Shown piece by piece: positions 26,024-36,827 of a stretch of DNA of 64,000 bases. A program made the translations under genes and the position numbers. The notes under the pieces are model-generated. The model ran no database searches, was not told the origin of the DNA, and saw only the letters and a program-made list of their open reading frames with translations. This DNA is from Pseudomonas mangrovi. GTDB taxonomy: Bacteria; Pseudomonadota; Gammaproteobacteria; Pseudomonadales; Pseudomonadaceae. The first letter of the stretch is position 1. Each line of letters begins with the position of its first letter. The DNA lies in NCBI RefSeq assembly GCF_003052585.1, contig NZ_QASN01000020.1:124001-188000 (forward strand), in the 5' to 3' direction.

Positions 26024-26665
26024 TCAGTCTTCAAGCCGGCTCAGTGCCGCGGCCAGGTTTTCGCGCGCCGGCTTTTCCCAGCCGGCCGCCAGCTCATCGC
26101 GCTGATATAGCCGGGGCATCGCCAGGAACTCGCGCAGCAGGCGCGCGCGCCCGGCGCGAAACAGCGGCTCGGGGACCCAGGCGTATTCGGCGCGGACATC
26201 TGCCTCGTAACGCGCGTAGACCGCCGGCGCGCTGGCGAGGATGGCCAGGTCGATGTCCACCAGCAGCGCCTCGTCGGGGCTGGTCGCCGGAGCCTGGTGG
26301 CAGGTGGCGAGAATCAGTGCCTCGATCTTCGCCGCCAGCGCTTCAAGACCCGCCTGTTCGAGCCAGAGACGGGCCTGTGCGGCGCTGGCGGCCTCGTTAT
26401 CCTGACGGCGGCTGTCGTAGACCAGGTCGTGCAGCCAGAGCGCCAGCTCGAGCAGATCCGGCTGGGCTGCCAGGGCGCGGTAGCGGTCAAGGTGAGCCAG
26501 GCAGGCGAGGATGTGCTGCTCGCCGTGATAGTGACGGGAGGGCTGCCGATAGGCGGCCTGCAGTTCGGCGAAGCTGTTTTCCGGTGCGCTGCCGCCAAGC
26601 CGCAGCCAGAGCTGCTGCCAGCGAATCGGATCGAGCTGTCGCGACGGGTGATTCGGCTCGTGCAT
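26024..26665 (-). CDS. HD-domain metal-dependent phosphohydrolase (predicted)
   Basis: A 213-residue cytoplasmic protein of the predicted HD-superfamily hydrolases. Metal ligands are visible as RHYHGEQHI (about 44-52), ALWLHDLVYD (the HD pair near 78-79) and a late aspartate in DEALLVDIDLAIL. Family members are annotated as hydrolases without known substrate. It stands alone between the CopD-type gene, which lies 73 bases downstream on the same strand, and the divergent DUF808 gene. Substrate unknown. Confidence 0.8.
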   Translation of the reverse strand: MHEPNHPSRQLDPIRWQQLWLRLGGSAPENSFAELQAAYRQPSRHYHGEQHILACLAHLDRYRALAAQPDLLELALWLHDLVYDSRRQDNEAASAAQARLWLEQAGLEALAAKIEALILATCHQAPATSPDEALLVDIDLAILASAPAVYARYEADVRAEYAWVPEPLFRAGRARLLREFLAMPRLYQRDELAAGWEKPARENLAAALSRLED

Positions 26666-26785
26666 GGGGGCTCCGCTGGGTGCTGGCGATCACACGGGCG
26701 AAAAGTAGCCGGATGTGAGCATTGAAAGTACGGCAATGGCTCAGTAGGGTGCCTGCACTTTCCCGCACCCTTCAAGGAATGCAGC

Positions 26786-27704
<919 letters not shown>

Positions 27705-27712
<8 letters not shown>

Positions 27713-30260
27713 GGCTGGATGAGCCTTCCATCAGTTCGCGCAGCGCTTCTGCAGGCTGCGGCCGTGCCAGCAGGAAACCCTGCGCTTCGGCGCAGTGGTC
27801 CAGCTCGAGCATGGCCAGTTGCTGGTCGTCCTCCACGCCTTCGGCGGTGACGCTCAGGCCGAGCGCCTGGGCCAGTCCGACAATCGCCTGGATGATCGAA
27901 CGATCGCCGCTGGACTGCGTCATCTTGTCGATGAAGCTGCGATCGATCTTGATCCCGTCGAACGGATAGCGGCGCAGATAACTGAGTGACGAGTAGCCGG
28001 TGCCGAAGTCGTCCATGGTCAGGCGCAGGCCGAGCGCCTTCAGTTCGTTGAGGGTGGTCCAGGCGCCATCGGCGTCCTCCAGCATCACCCGTTCGGTCAG
28101 CTCCAGTTCCAGCCGTGCCGCCGGCAGGCCCGACTCGGCCAGGCAGTCGCGAACATCCTGCAGCAGGTTGCCGCGACTGAACTGCACCGGCGAGACGTTG
28201 ACCGAGACGACCAGATCGTCCGGCCAGTGCCGGGCTTCCAGGCAGGCCTCGCGCAGCACCCACTGCCCCAGCGGCTGGATCAGCCCGGTTTCCTCGGCCA
28301 GTGCAATGAAATGCTCCGGCAGCAGCAGGCCGCGGGTCGGGTGCTGCCAGCGCACCAGCGCTTCGGCGCCGAGCAGCTGCCGGGCCTCGATGCGGTAACG
28401 CGGCTGGTAGTGCAGGCGTAGCTGGTTCTCCGCCAGCGCCTGGCGCAGATCGAGCTCGAGCTGGCGGCGCTGCAGCAGGCGTCGGTTCATCTCGGCGGCA
28501 TAGAAGCGCCAGGTGGCGCGGCCGTCGGCCTTGGCCTGGTAGAGGGCGATATCGGAAAAGCGCAGCAGCTCCTGGGTGTCTTGCGAATCCTGTGGAGCCA
28601 GCGCGATGCCGATGCTGGCAGCAACGAAAATCTCCTGCTCCAGGTAGTAATAGGGTTCGGCCAGCTCTTCGAGCAGGCGTGCGCAGAAACGCTCGAGACC
28701 CTCCTGGGCGGTCAGGCCGCAGAGGATCAGGATGAACTCGTCGCCACCCAGGCGCGCCACCAGGTCCTCGTCGCGGGTGCGCGCGCACAGGCGTTGGGCC
28801 ACCTCGCGCAGTACCAGGTCGCCGGCCGCGTGGCCGAGCGTATCGTTGACCGGTTTGAATCTGTCCAGGTCCAGGCTCAGCACCGCGAGCGGCTGCCGGC
28901 TCGCCAGGCGCTCGTCGAGAAAGGCGCAGAGCTGGCTGCGATTGGGCAGGTTGGTCAGGCTGTCGTGTTGGGAGAGGTGCTGTATGCGGCGATGGGCTTC
29001 GACTTCTTCGGTGATGTCACTGACCGTACCGCGATAGCCGCAGGCACCCCCGGCGCGCCGGGAAACCGGTCGCGAGACCAGACGACAGATGCGCAGATGC
29101 TGGTCGCTGGCGCGGTAGGTGCAGCGCAACTCGCCTGGGCGGGCGGCCTTGATCCAGTTTTCCAGGGACTGTTCGCTGCCGGCCAGCAGCTCGCTCAACG
29201 GGCGGCCGAGCCAGTTGTGTGCCGGGTATCCGGTGACACTCTCGAAGCGTCCGGACAGATAGCTCAGGCGCAGTTGCTCGTCGGTTTCCCAGAGCCAGTC
29301 GGAGGCGGCCTCGGCGATGTCGCGGAAGCGCACCTCGCTGGCCTGGAGGGCTTCGCGGCTACGTTGCAGCTGCCGATAGCTGGCGTCCATCTGCCGCGTA
29401 CTGCGGATCGCGTTGCGCAGTACCGCCCAGGACAGCAGGGCGAGGACCCCCGCTGCCACTGCCATCCACGGCAGTACCTGTCGGAGCAGCAGAGTACCCG
29501 GCTCGGGTGCTCGCCAGGCCAGTTCAAGCGGGTTGCCATTGGCCAGTTGCAGCTGCAGCCTGGTCTGTCCGCGCAAGGGCTCGGGCGGAACGTGCAGGTT
29601 GTCCAGGGCATAGCTCTCGCCCAGCGCGCGCAGCTTGGCCGGTGTGAGTCGGTCGACGAATAGCAGCAGCGCCGACTCTTCGCGCAGCGAAACCGACGGA
29701 TCTCCGCCGGGGCTGATCAGCGCTGCGGCGACCATCGCCGGCTCCCCATCGGCGAGCAGCAGGGCGACTGCGCCCTGGTCGTCCTCGCTGGCGCTTTGCG
29801 CCTGTTCCAGCAACTGCGTCAGGCCGCCCTGCAGCCAGAGCCTGGCGTCGGTTTGCGCAAGCTCACCTTCCACGACCGCATAACGCGTCCGCTGAGCGTC
29901 GTCGATGACCAGCACGGCTTCGTAGCCGAAGTCGGGGTACAGCGTGCTGCCGAGGTTCTGCCGCTGGTAAGCCCAGTCCAGATCGATGTCGCCGACCAGA
30001 TGCCGGTAGGCGTCGCCCCAGAATGCGTAGTCGACAATGCTCCGCGCCAACGCTTCACGGCGATTCTCGATTGCCTTGGCGGCAAAGAATTCGCTCTGTT
30101 GCAGGGCTTGTGCATCCAGCTCACGAGCAATTTTGACCAGGCTGAGCAAGGCCAGCAGACTGGCCACGACCAGGAGCGCAACGATCGCCGGCAAGGTGCG
30201 CCGGGTGAACTGTCGACTCAGACGGGAAGCGGAGGTGACGGGGTGGGGCTCGACGGGCAT
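27705..30260 (-). CDS. CHASE4-PAS-GGDEF-EAL cyclic-di-GMP signalling protein
   Basis: An 851-residue membrane sensor. Helix about 23-45, a periplasmic CHASE4-like domain (about 50-255, with the [26 protein letters not shown] block), helix about 261-283, PAS (about 305-420), GGDEF (about 425-590) and EAL (about 605-845). The cyclase motif RLGGDEF (503-509) and the phosphodiesterase motifs EALVRW (633) and DDFGTGYSS are intact, so both making and breaking c-di-GMP are possible. The start at 30260 has AGGAG ten bases upstream; an in-frame start 19 residues earlier lacks one. It is divergent from a solute-binding protein gene. Confidence 0.9.
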
Positions 30261-30572
30261 GCGCTGGAGTCTCCTGCGGGATACTGCAGGATGGGCCGGC
30301 AAGCCTGTTATTGCCAATCGTACCCGCCGTGCCGCGACTGTCGGCAGTGGTCGACAGCCTGAGAACGAGGTGCTTGCCTGGTCCGGCCGCTACGCCTAAA
30401 TTCCGTTCTAGCCCGCAGAGTTGCGCAAGCTAGTTCAGCCATTCACTCAGCAGTCGTCAGTGCTGCGCTAGGTGTAGTGGTGGCGTGCTAACGGATGGTG
30501 TTCTCGGCTCGAGCAGCCTGCTCGTCTGCCTGAGCGGCGTTCTTTCTGCTGTCGGTGTGCTGGAGAAATACG
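30261..30572. other. Divergent intergenic region
   Basis: 312 bases between the GGDEF-EAL gene and the solute-binding protein gene. It must contain both promoters, but I see no clear -10/-35 pair, operator, repeat or small gene. Confidence 0.5.
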
Positions 30573-31385
30573 GTGAAGAGTGCTGCGAGGATCTGCTGTG
30601 CCCTGCTGTTCTGCGCGGCCCCGAGCTGGCTCGTGGCGGAGCCGGCGCAGGTGCGCGTCGGAGGCTACCACTTCCCGCCCTACGTGGTGCGGCCGGAGCA
30701 GGGGGGTGACGACGGACTGGTAGCGCCGCTGCTCACGGCGCTCAATCGGACGCAGGACGCGTACTTCTTCACCCTGGTGCCGACCTCTGCGACGCGCCGC
30801 TATCGAGATTTCGAACAGGCGCGTTTCGACGTCATCCTTTTCGAATCGCCTACCTGGGGCTGGCAGGAGATCGCCTTCGAAGGTGTGGACATGCTCCTCG
30901 AGGACGAAGAGCTGTTCGTGGCCGCGCGGGCGCCGGGCCGAGGTCAGGAGTATTTCGAAGACCTCAGGGGCAAGCGTCTGGCGCTGTATCAGGGCTACCA
31001 CTATGCCTTCGCCGATTTCAATTCGGACCAGGACTACCTTGCCTCGAACTACAACGCGCTGCTGACCTATTCGCATGACAGCAACCTGCAGATGATCACC
31101 CGGGATCGCGCCGATATCGCCCTGGTCACGCGCTCGTTTCTCACCGGCTTCAGTGCCCTGAATCCGCAACATGCCAAGCAATTGCTGGTGTCCCGACGAG
31201 TCGACCAGATCTATCGCCACCACGCCCTGGTTCGTCCGGGCGCAACGATTTCCGCTGCGCAATTGCATCAGCTGCTGCAACAGCTGCGTGCTTCGGGGGA
31301 GCTTGCGCGTATCTTCGAGCCGTACGCCGTGCGACTCATCCCAGTTTCAGCGGGTAACTCAGCAACAGCAGATGCAGCAGATTGA
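30573..31385 (+). CDS. Periplasmic solute-binding protein, family 3 type
   Basis: A 270-residue protein with an N-terminal signal peptide (about 1-21, ending LVAEPA) and a type-3 periplasmic binding fold. VRVGGYHFPPYVV opens the first lobe, and DIALVTRSFLTGF and a C-terminal helix close it. No ABC permease or ATPase gene is nearby, so it may sense and not transport. The start is GTG at 30573 with GGAG seven bases upstream. It is divergent from a CHASE4-GGDEF-EAL protein, a possible partner. Its last 50 bases overlap the convergent CPBP gene. Confidence 0.75.
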   Translation: MKSAARICCALLFCAAPSWLVAEPAQVRVGGYHFPPYVVRPEQGGDDGLVAPLLTALNRTQDAYFFTLVPTSATRRYRDFEQARFDVILFESPTWGWQEIAFEGVDMLLEDEELFVAARAPGRGQEYFEDLRGKRLALYQGYHYAFADFNSDQDYLASNYNALLTYSHDSNLQMITRDRADIALVTRSFLTGFSALNPQHAKQLLVSRRVDQIYRHHALVRPGATISAAQLHQLLQQLRASGELARIFEPYAVRLIPVSAGNSATADAAD

Positions 31386-32103
31386 CCGTGCCATGCAGCA
31401 GCACCGCCATCCACAGCCTTGCACCCAGATGGAAGAGCAGTCCGTAACCCAGTCCTGCCAGCGCGGCGACCACTGCGAAGCCGCCCGAGAAGGGCAGATG
31501 CGCGGCGCCAAACAGGAGTGCGGCGAGGGTTATGCCGGTCGCTGCACCCCAGCGGCGGATCAGCGCTGACTGCAACCAGCCGCGGAAGATGAGCTCCTCG
31601 CTGAGCGAGGTAACACACAGGTTCAGGACCAGCCACAGCGGCAGGAAGGCTGGCCATTTCGGCTGCCAATCCACCACATCCAGTGCCAGGGCCAGTAGCG
31701 GTACGCTGAGCAGGGTCGAGAGGGCGCAAGCCACCAGAGCCGGCCAACGCCGTGTCTGTCGGCTGTCGTTGTCCCAGATGGCTAGCAGCGTGCTGGCGAC
31801 CAGCAGGCTCTCCCAGGCCAGCCGCAAGCGATAAGGTGGCGCATCGCTGCTCAGTTGTAGCGCAGGCCACAGCACTCGAGGGGTAAAGCCGGGCAACAGC
31901 TGGGCGATCAGTACCAGGCTGGCCAGCAGAGAGAGCCACCACCATAGACGCGGCGCCGCCTTTCTTGGGCCGCACAAGACCCAGCCAGTGTAGGCAGCGC
32001 CGGCGAGCAGGGCGTGGGCTTGCAGGTCGCCGAGCAGGGCGCCGGCCAGCAGCACCAGAGCGGGCAGCGACAGGCGTAGTATCGAAAAATGAAGAGGGTG
32101 CAT
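31336..32103 (-). CDS. CPBP-family intramembrane glutamic protease
   Basis: A 255-residue protein with about seven to eight membrane helices. The catalytic motif EExxxR appears as SEELIFRGW (about 172-180), followed by FGAAHLPFSGG and HGTVNLLHL, which supply the conserved histidines and asparagine of the CPBP (Abi/CAAX-like) family. Such proteases act in peptide processing or immunity; the substrate here is unknown. Its 3' end overlaps the solute-binding protein gene by 50 bases, tail to tail. Confidence 0.82.
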   Translation of the reverse strand: MHPLHFSILRLSLPALVLLAGALLGDLQAHALLAGAAYTGWVLCGPRKAAPRLWWWLSLLASLVLIAQLLPGFTPRVLWPALQLSSDAPPYRLRLAWESLLVASTLLAIWDNDSRQTRRWPALVACALSTLLSVPLLALALDVVDWQPKWPAFLPLWLVLNLCVTSLSEELIFRGWLQSALIRRWGAATGITLAALLFGAAHLPFSGGFAVVAALAGLGYGLLFHLGARLWMAVLLHGTVNLLHLLLLSYPLKLG

Positions 32104-32242
32104 GCGCTGTGGTTCGGCAACGGAGGCGCTGATGATAGCGCCGCGACCGGCCGGCGCGGCATCTTGATAGCAGGGGACGGAGTGTCAGTCGGCTGCGGCC
32201 GGTCTGGCGGGTCTCGTCCTTACGAGGAGGGCGCTGCCGGGT

Positions 32243-32416
32243 TCAGCGACGTTCTTCCTTGGCGTCCTTGGCGTCCTGCTCGACGTTGCGTCGCTTGATG
32301 CGTTGCAACTGCTCTTCGCTCAACGGAAGTTTCTTCGCGGAGTTGCGCAACAGCAGCAGGCTGCCGATTACCGAACCAAAAACCAGTGCAATCATCAGCC
32401 AGACATACCAGGGCAT
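32243..32416 (-). CDS. DUF2897-type small membrane protein
   Basis: A 57-residue protein. It starts MPWYVWLMIALVFGSVIGSL, giving one membrane helix (about 3-23), followed by the charged cytoplasmic tail KKLPLSEEQLQRIKRRNVEQDAKDAKEERR. This matches small pseudomonad proteins of the DUF2897 type. No function is known. It overlaps no other gene and has its own start; it is shorter than most gene finders' default cut-off. Confidence 0.75.
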   Translation of the reverse strand: MPWYVWLMIALVFGSVIGSLLLLRNSAKKLPLSEEQLQRIKRRNVEQDAKDAKEERR

Positions 32417-32509
32417 CTTGAACCTCTTGCAAGTGAGTGAAGCGGTGCCATGGCGGCACCGTGATCACCATAGGCGGCCGGAGAGCGGTTGTCACCGGCC
32501 GTGGCCGGT

Positions 32510-32803
32510 TTAGGGCGCTTCGCTACGGCAGGCGGCCAGGCCGGTGTAGAGCCGCTCGCGCAGCTCGACCGGCGGCGCTGTCTGGCGGTCGTTGAGTTGG
32601 CGAATCTCTTCGGTGCTGAAATTCTTGCCGATCACGTCGGCGCCGCAGGCACAGTGCTTTTCCGCTTCCGCTGATTCGACGGTCTGACGGGCTGTCGCCA
32701 GGCATTCGTCCATGTAGGTTGCGCGGGCCCCGCTGGGCCATTCGGCGTAGGCGGTGCCGGATAGGCTGAGAGCGAACAGAGCGGTGAGTGGCAGGGTGCG
32801 CAT
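32510..32803 (-). CDS. Small secreted protein of unknown function
   Basis: A 97-residue protein with a signal peptide cleaved after about residue 20 (FALSLSGTAYA, then EWPSG). The mature part of about 77 residues has four cysteines (DECLATA, CACGADV, AACRSE), probably two disulfides in the periplasm. I do not recognise the family. The ATG at 32803 is chosen because it gives the signal peptide; an upstream in-frame extension does not. Confidence 0.65.
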   Translation of the reverse strand: MRTLPLTALFALSLSGTAYAEWPSGARATYMDECLATARQTVESAEAEKHCACGADVIGKNFSTEEIRQLNDRQTAPPVELRERLYTGLAACRSEAP

Positions 32804-32916
32804 GCGGAATTCCTCGTTTGAAATGGACCCTGCATAGGAGGGCGACAATCCAGACGGGTTCCCGACGTGATGGGCAGGGGAGGATGACTGGTGCATTTCT
32901 GCGTTACGCAGAAACG

Positions 32917-32946
32917 AAAAAACCGGCCAGTTTGGCCGGTTTTTTT
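32917..32946 (-). terminator. Rho-independent terminator after tRNA-Pro
   Basis: The stem AACCGGCCA / TGGCCGGTT is flanked by an A-run and a T-run on both strands, so it could work in either direction. It lies 37 bases beyond the 3' end of the minus-strand tRNA, which is the likely transcript it ends. Confidence 0.8.
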
Positions 32947-32983
32947 GGGTTTCAGTGCGATCTGCACAGGCTGAAACCGGGAT

Positions 32984-33060
32984 TGGTCGGAGAGACAGGA
33001 TTCGAACCTGCGACCTTCTCGTCCCGAACGAGACGCGCTACCAAGCTGCGCTACACTCCG
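32984..33060 (-). tRNA. tRNA-Pro (anticodon CGG)
   Basis: A 77-base tRNA on the minus strand. Acceptor stem CGGAGTG pairs with the 3' side ending CTCCG-ACCA; the CCA is encoded. The anticodon stem is TCTCG/CGAGA with loop TTCGGGA, giving CGG, which reads the proline codon CCG. The T arm contains the standard GGTTCGAATCC. A tRNA-Pro at this place next to the mobA region is also familiar from other pseudomonads. Confidence 0.95.
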
Positions 33061-33150
33061 AAGTGGGCCAAATTGTACTGAAAAAGTTTTGCACCACAAG
33101 GGGTTAGGCCAAAAAAAATTCCATTCCCGGTTTGCCGCCCCTCTCTGGGA

Positions 33151-33363
33151 TCAGAGCTCCTTGACGCCGCGTACCTGATCCTTGTTGATCCGCGCCCGCT
33201 TGCCGTCGAGCTGTTCGTATTCGTAGAAGCCGGAATCGTCGTCGTATTCGGGCTGATCCATGGTCTGGATCTCGCGGCCGTCGATCAGGGTGATGACCGA
33301 CGGGGATGAGCAGCCGGCCAGCAGGCCAATGAAGATCAGAGCGGTCAGGTTCCGTGCAAACAT
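33151..33363 (-). CDS. YgdI/YgdR-type small lipoprotein (DUF903)
   Basis: A 70-residue lipoprotein with signal [18 protein letters not shown] (lipobox LAGC, Cys18). The mature SH3-like domain of about 50 residues has [42 protein letters not shown], the signature of the YgdI/YgdR family. It is likely held in the outer membrane; function is unknown. The ATG at 33363 is fixed by the signal peptide. Confidence 0.88.
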   Translation of the reverse strand: MFARNLTALIFIGLLAGCSSPSVITLIDGREIQTMDQPEYDDDSGFYEYEQLDGKRARINKDQVRGVKEL

Positions 33364-33430
33364 GTTGGATATCCCTCCAAGACATAGATGAGTGCTGTTC
33401 AGAGGGCACCGCACCGCTACAAGTTCCGGA

Positions 33431-34015
33431 TCAGGGCTGTCGCAGCAGCTGCGGCGTGTTGAGGTTGGCCAGGCGCGGGTCGCCGGCCGGGCAGTCCAGC
33501 GCCTGCGCGGCGTGGCGCAGGAAGAATCGCAACGGACTGCGTTCGCCGCTCTGCCAGGCTGTTTCCAGCTCGTCCGCCAGGGCACGTGGGATCAGGCTCA
33601 CCAGTGGCTGCCACTGTCCGTCCTCGCGCGCCAGGCAGGGCTGCGCAGGGTGCTGCACGCCAAGCTGGCGCAGCTCGGTGAGCAGGACTGCATCCAGCCC
33701 AGGGGTATCGCAGGGCAGCACCAGTAGCCAGGGGTGTCGGGCGATCTGCAAGGCAGCGCGAATCCCCGCCAGCGGACCGGGAAAGCTCGTGTCGGCGTCG
33801 CTCACCAGTTGATCGGCGTAGGCGCGGTAGCGGTCGTGGTTGCGGTTGCAGGAGATGATCAGGTCATCGCTCAGCGGGCGTACCAGTGCGTGCAGGTGGG
33901 CGATCAGGGGCACGCCCTGCCAGTCGATCAGTCCCTTGTCCTGCCCGCCCATGCGGCTGCCGCGGCCACCGGCAAGCAGGAGGATCGAACAGGGTGGCAG
34001 GGTCGACTGGAGCAT
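33431..34015 (-). CDS. mobA: Molybdenum cofactor guanylyltransferase MobA
   Basis: A 194-residue nucleotidyltransferase. The GTP-binding loop [18 protein letters not shown] is at residues 13-30 and the metal-binding LPCDTPG follows around 100. It adds GMP to Mo-molybdopterin to form the bis-MGD cofactor of DMSO-reductase family enzymes. The ATG at 34015 removes an 11-residue leader seen in the longer frame. It is divergent from moaB, with 66 bases between them, and forms a cofactor group with moaB and moeA. Confidence 0.93.
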   Translation of the reverse strand: MLQSTLPPCSILLLAGGRGSRMGGQDKGLIDWQGVPLIAHLHALVRPLSDDLIISCNRNHDRYRAYADQLVSDADTSFPGPLAGIRAALQIARHPWLLVLPCDTPGLDAVLLTELRQLGVQHPAQPCLAREDGQWQPLVSLIPRALADELETAWQSGERSPLRFFLRHAAQALDCPAGDPRLANLNTPQLLRQP

Positions 34016-34081
34016 GGGCTGATCTCGATAAAGGCTGTGATATAACACCGGCCCCGCCCATCCTCAACCGGAACCCGCACC

Positions 34082-34621
34082 ATGAGCCACCAGGCAGAGA
34101 CCTCCTTCGTCGCGCTGAACATCGCCGTGCTGACGGTCAGCGATACCCGTTCGCTGGAAAACGACACCTCCGGCCAGTTGTTCGTTGATCGCCTGCAGGC
34201 GGCAGGGCATCGGCTGGCGGCGCGGGTGCTGCTCAAGGACGATCTCTACCGGATTCGCGCGCAGGTCGCCGCCTGGATTGCCGAAGATGAGGTACAGGTG
34301 GTGCTGATCACCGGAGGCACCGGCTTTACCGGTCGTGACAGCACTCCCGAGGCGGTCACCTGCCTGCTGGACAAACAGGTCGATGGTTTCGGCGAGCTGT
34401 TCCGGCATATCTCCCACGCCGACATCGGCACCTCGACTATTCAGTCGCGGGCATTGGCCGGGTTGGCCAATGGCACCCTGGTGTGCTGCCTGCCTGGGTC
34501 GACCAATGCCTGCCGCACGGCCTGGGACGGCATCCTTGCCGAACAGCTGGATGCGTGCCATCGGCCGTGCAATTTCGTCCCGCACCTCAAGCAGGCCGCA
34601 CCCTGCGAGTCGCGGGGCTGA
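34082..34621 (+). CDS. moaB: Molybdenum cofactor biosynthesis protein MoaB
   Basis: A 179-residue member of the MoaB/MogA family, which binds or adenylylates molybdopterin. Motifs include LTVSDTRSLENDTSG, the loop LITGGTGFTGRDSTPEAV and the late CLPGSTNACRTAWD. It is followed by moeA after three bases, so the two are probably one operon and act in consecutive steps of metal insertion. Confidence 0.92.
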   Translation: MSHQAETSFVALNIAVLTVSDTRSLENDTSGQLFVDRLQAAGHRLAARVLLKDDLYRIRAQVAAWIAEDEVQVVLITGGTGFTGRDSTPEAVTCLLDKQVDGFGELFRHISHADIGTSTIQSRALAGLANGTLVCCLPGSTNACRTAWDGILAEQLDACHRPCNFVPHLKQAAPCESRG

Positions 34622-34624
34622 GTC

Positions 34625-35824
34625 ATGGCCGCGCTGCTTTCGCTGGATCAGGCACTGGAGCTGTTGCTCCGGCTAGCCGATGAAGAGCCGATCGAGGAGG
34701 TCGAGTCGCTGAGTCTGGTCGAGGCCGAGGGTCGGGTACTGGCCGAAGACCTGATCGCCGGAGTCGATCTGCCGCCCTGGCCGAACAGTGCCATGGATGG
34801 CTATGCCCTGCGTCTGGCGGACTGGCAGGGGCAGCCGCTGCCGGTCAGCCAGAAGATCTTCGCCGGTCAGGCACCCGCGCCGCTGCAGCCGGGCAGCTGC
34901 GCGCGGATCTTCACCGGTGCGCCTCTGCCGGACGGCGCGGACTGCATCGAAATGCAGGAAAACTGCGAGCTGCTCGAAGACGGACGGGTGCGCTTCCTGC
35001 AACCGCTGATCGCGCAGCGGCACATTCGCCCGCAAGGCCAGGAAACCCGAGTCGGCCAGCGGGTGCTGGGTGCCGGTACTCGCCTAGGACCCGTGCAGCT
35101 GGCGCTGGCGGCGTCCCTTGGCCAGGCGCAACTGGGTGTCCGCCGGCGCTTGCGGGTCGCGCTGCTGTCGACCGGTGACGAGCTGGTCGAGCCCGGCCTG
35201 CCGCTGGGTCCCGGGCAGATCTACAACAGCAATCGGGTGCTGCTGGGTGGCTGGCTTCGTCGACTTGGCTGCAGCGTGCTCGACCTCGGTATTCTGCCGG
35301 ACGACCTCCAGCAGACCCGCGCGCGGCTGCTGCAGGCGCAGGACGTCGACCTGATCCTGAGTAGTGGCGGGGTGTCGGTGGGCGAGGCCGATTTCCTTGG
35401 CCAGGTGCTGCGCGAGGAGGGCGCGCTCGAGCTGTGGAAGCTGGCGCTCAAGCCGGGCAAGCCGCTGACCTGTGGTCGCTATGCCGGGGTGCCGGTGATC
35501 GGCCTGCCGGGCAATCCGGCGTCGAGCCTGGTCACCTTCGCCCTGCTGGCGCGCCCCTATCTGCTGCGCCGGCTGGGCGTCGAGCGGGTGCAGCCGTTGC
35601 GGCTGCAGGTGCCGGCGGGCTTCGCCTGGCCCAAGGCGGGCGGTCGTCGTGAGTATCTGCGGGTGCGACTGGATGGCGGGCAGGCATTGGCGCACCCGAA
35701 CCAGAGCTCGGGGCTGCTGATCAGCGCCGACTGGGCCGACGGGCTGCTGGAAGTGCCTGAAGGCGTCACCTTCGAGGTTGGCGAACGGGTTGGCTTCATT
35801 CCGTTCAGCGAACTCTTCGGTTGA
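34625..35824 (+). CDS. moeA: Molybdopterin molybdenumtransferase MoeA
   Basis: A 399-residue protein with all four MoeA domains. Characteristic segments are PPWPNSAMDGYALR (about 49-62), IFTGAPLPDGAD, the MPT-binding-like LILSSGGVSVGEADF and the C-terminal KPGKPLTCG and GLPGNPASSLVTF. It inserts molybdate into adenylylated molybdopterin. It overlaps nothing and follows moaB by three bases. Confidence 0.94.
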   Translation: MAALLSLDQALELLLRLADEEPIEEVESLSLVEAEGRVLAEDLIAGVDLPPWPNSAMDGYALRLADWQGQPLPVSQKIFAGQAPAPLQPGSCARIFTGAPLPDGADCIEMQENCELLEDGRVRFLQPLIAQRHIRPQGQETRVGQRVLGAGTRLGPVQLALAASLGQAQLGVRRRLRVALLSTGDELVEPGLPLGPGQIYNSNRVLLGGWLRRLGCSVLDLGILPDDLQQTRARLLQAQDVDLILSSGGVSVGEADFLGQVLREEGALELWKLALKPGKPLTCGRYAGVPVIGLPGNPASSLVTFALLARPYLLRRLGVERVQPLRLQVPAGFAWPKAGGRREYLRVRLDGGQALAHPNQSSGLLISADWADGLLEVPEGVTFEVGERVGFIPFSELFG

Positions 35825-35891
35825 AACATTCGCTCAACTTTCTGTCGCTTGCCGTGGTCTGAAGTCGGTCTTCCCCTTCCTGGTGATCCGC

Positions 35892-36803
35892 ATGAGCGTA
35901 CGAAAGGCGATGCTGATTCTGCATGGCAAACAGGCACAGAACGATCAGGTGCGCGCCGCGGTCGAGCAGCGTCGCGCGCTGGGCTGGCAACTGGATGTAC
36001 GGGTGACCTGGGAAGCCGGCGATGCCGCGCGCCTGGTCGACGAGGCGTTGCAGGCCGGTTACCCGACGCTGATCGCCGGCGGCGGCGACGGTACCCTCGG
36101 CGAGGTGGCGGCGGCGCTGGCCGATCACCCGCACTCGGCCAGCCTTGCACTGCTGCCATTGGGCACCGCGAACGACTTTGCGACGGCTGCCGGTATCCCT
36201 GGCGATCCCATGGAAGCGCTGGTGCTGCTGGATCACGAACCGACTGCCATCGACCTGGGGCAGATGAATGAAGCCCTGTTCCTCAACATGGCCACCGGCG
36301 GCTTCGGTTCCAGCGTCACCGCAAACACCTCGGAAGACTTGAAGAAGATGCTCGGTGGCGCGGCCTACCTGATCACCGGGCTCACCCGGCTGGGCGAGGT
36401 GCATTCGGTGTCCGGACGCTTTCGCGGACCGGAGTTCGACTGGCAGGGCGAGTTCCTCGCATTCGGCATCGGCAATGGTCGTCAGGCCGGCGGCGGGCAG
36501 GTGCTCTGTCCCTCTGCGTGCATCGATGACGGTCTGCTCGATCTGTGCATCGTACCAGCGGCCGCCGACGCGGTAGGGACGCTGGGGACGGTGCTCTCTG
36601 GCGGATTGCGTGGTATCGATTCGGTCGCGGTAAGCGCGCGCTTGCCCTGGGTGGAGGTCGAGGTGGTGGAGGGAGTGGACATCAATCTGGACGGCGAGCC
36701 GCTGCTGCTGGAGCAGATGCGCTTCAGCGTGCGCCGTCAGGCCCTGAGCCTGCACCTCCCGCTCGCCTGTCCGATGCTCGAGGTGACCCCGGCGCTGGTC
36801 TGA
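35892..36803 (+). CDS. yegS: YegS-type lipid kinase
   Basis: A 303-residue protein of the diacylglycerol kinase catalytic family. The nucleotide-binding motif AGGGDGTLGEVAAAL is at about 61-75, followed by LLPLGTANDFATA. E. coli YegS phosphorylates phosphatidylglycerol in vitro; the physiological substrate is uncertain. The ATG at 35892 leads directly into the first strand (MSVRKAMLILHGKQ); an open extension overlapping moeA is rejected. The stop is 24 bases from the end of a convergent response regulator gene. Confidence 0.85.
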   Translation: MSVRKAMLILHGKQAQNDQVRAAVEQRRALGWQLDVRVTWEAGDAARLVDEALQAGYPTLIAGGGDGTLGEVAAALADHPHSASLALLPLGTANDFATAAGIPGDPMEALVLLDHEPTAIDLGQMNEALFLNMATGGFGSSVTANTSEDLKKMLGGAAYLITGLTRLGEVHSVSGRFRGPEFDWQGEFLAFGIGNGRQAGGGQVLCPSACIDDGLLDLCIVPAAADAVGTLGTVLSGGLRGIDSVAVSARLPWVEVEVVEGVDINLDGEPLLLEQMRFSVRRQALSLHLPLACPMLEVTPALV

Positions 36804-36827
36804 GCGGCGCCGGGATCCCCTCGAGCA

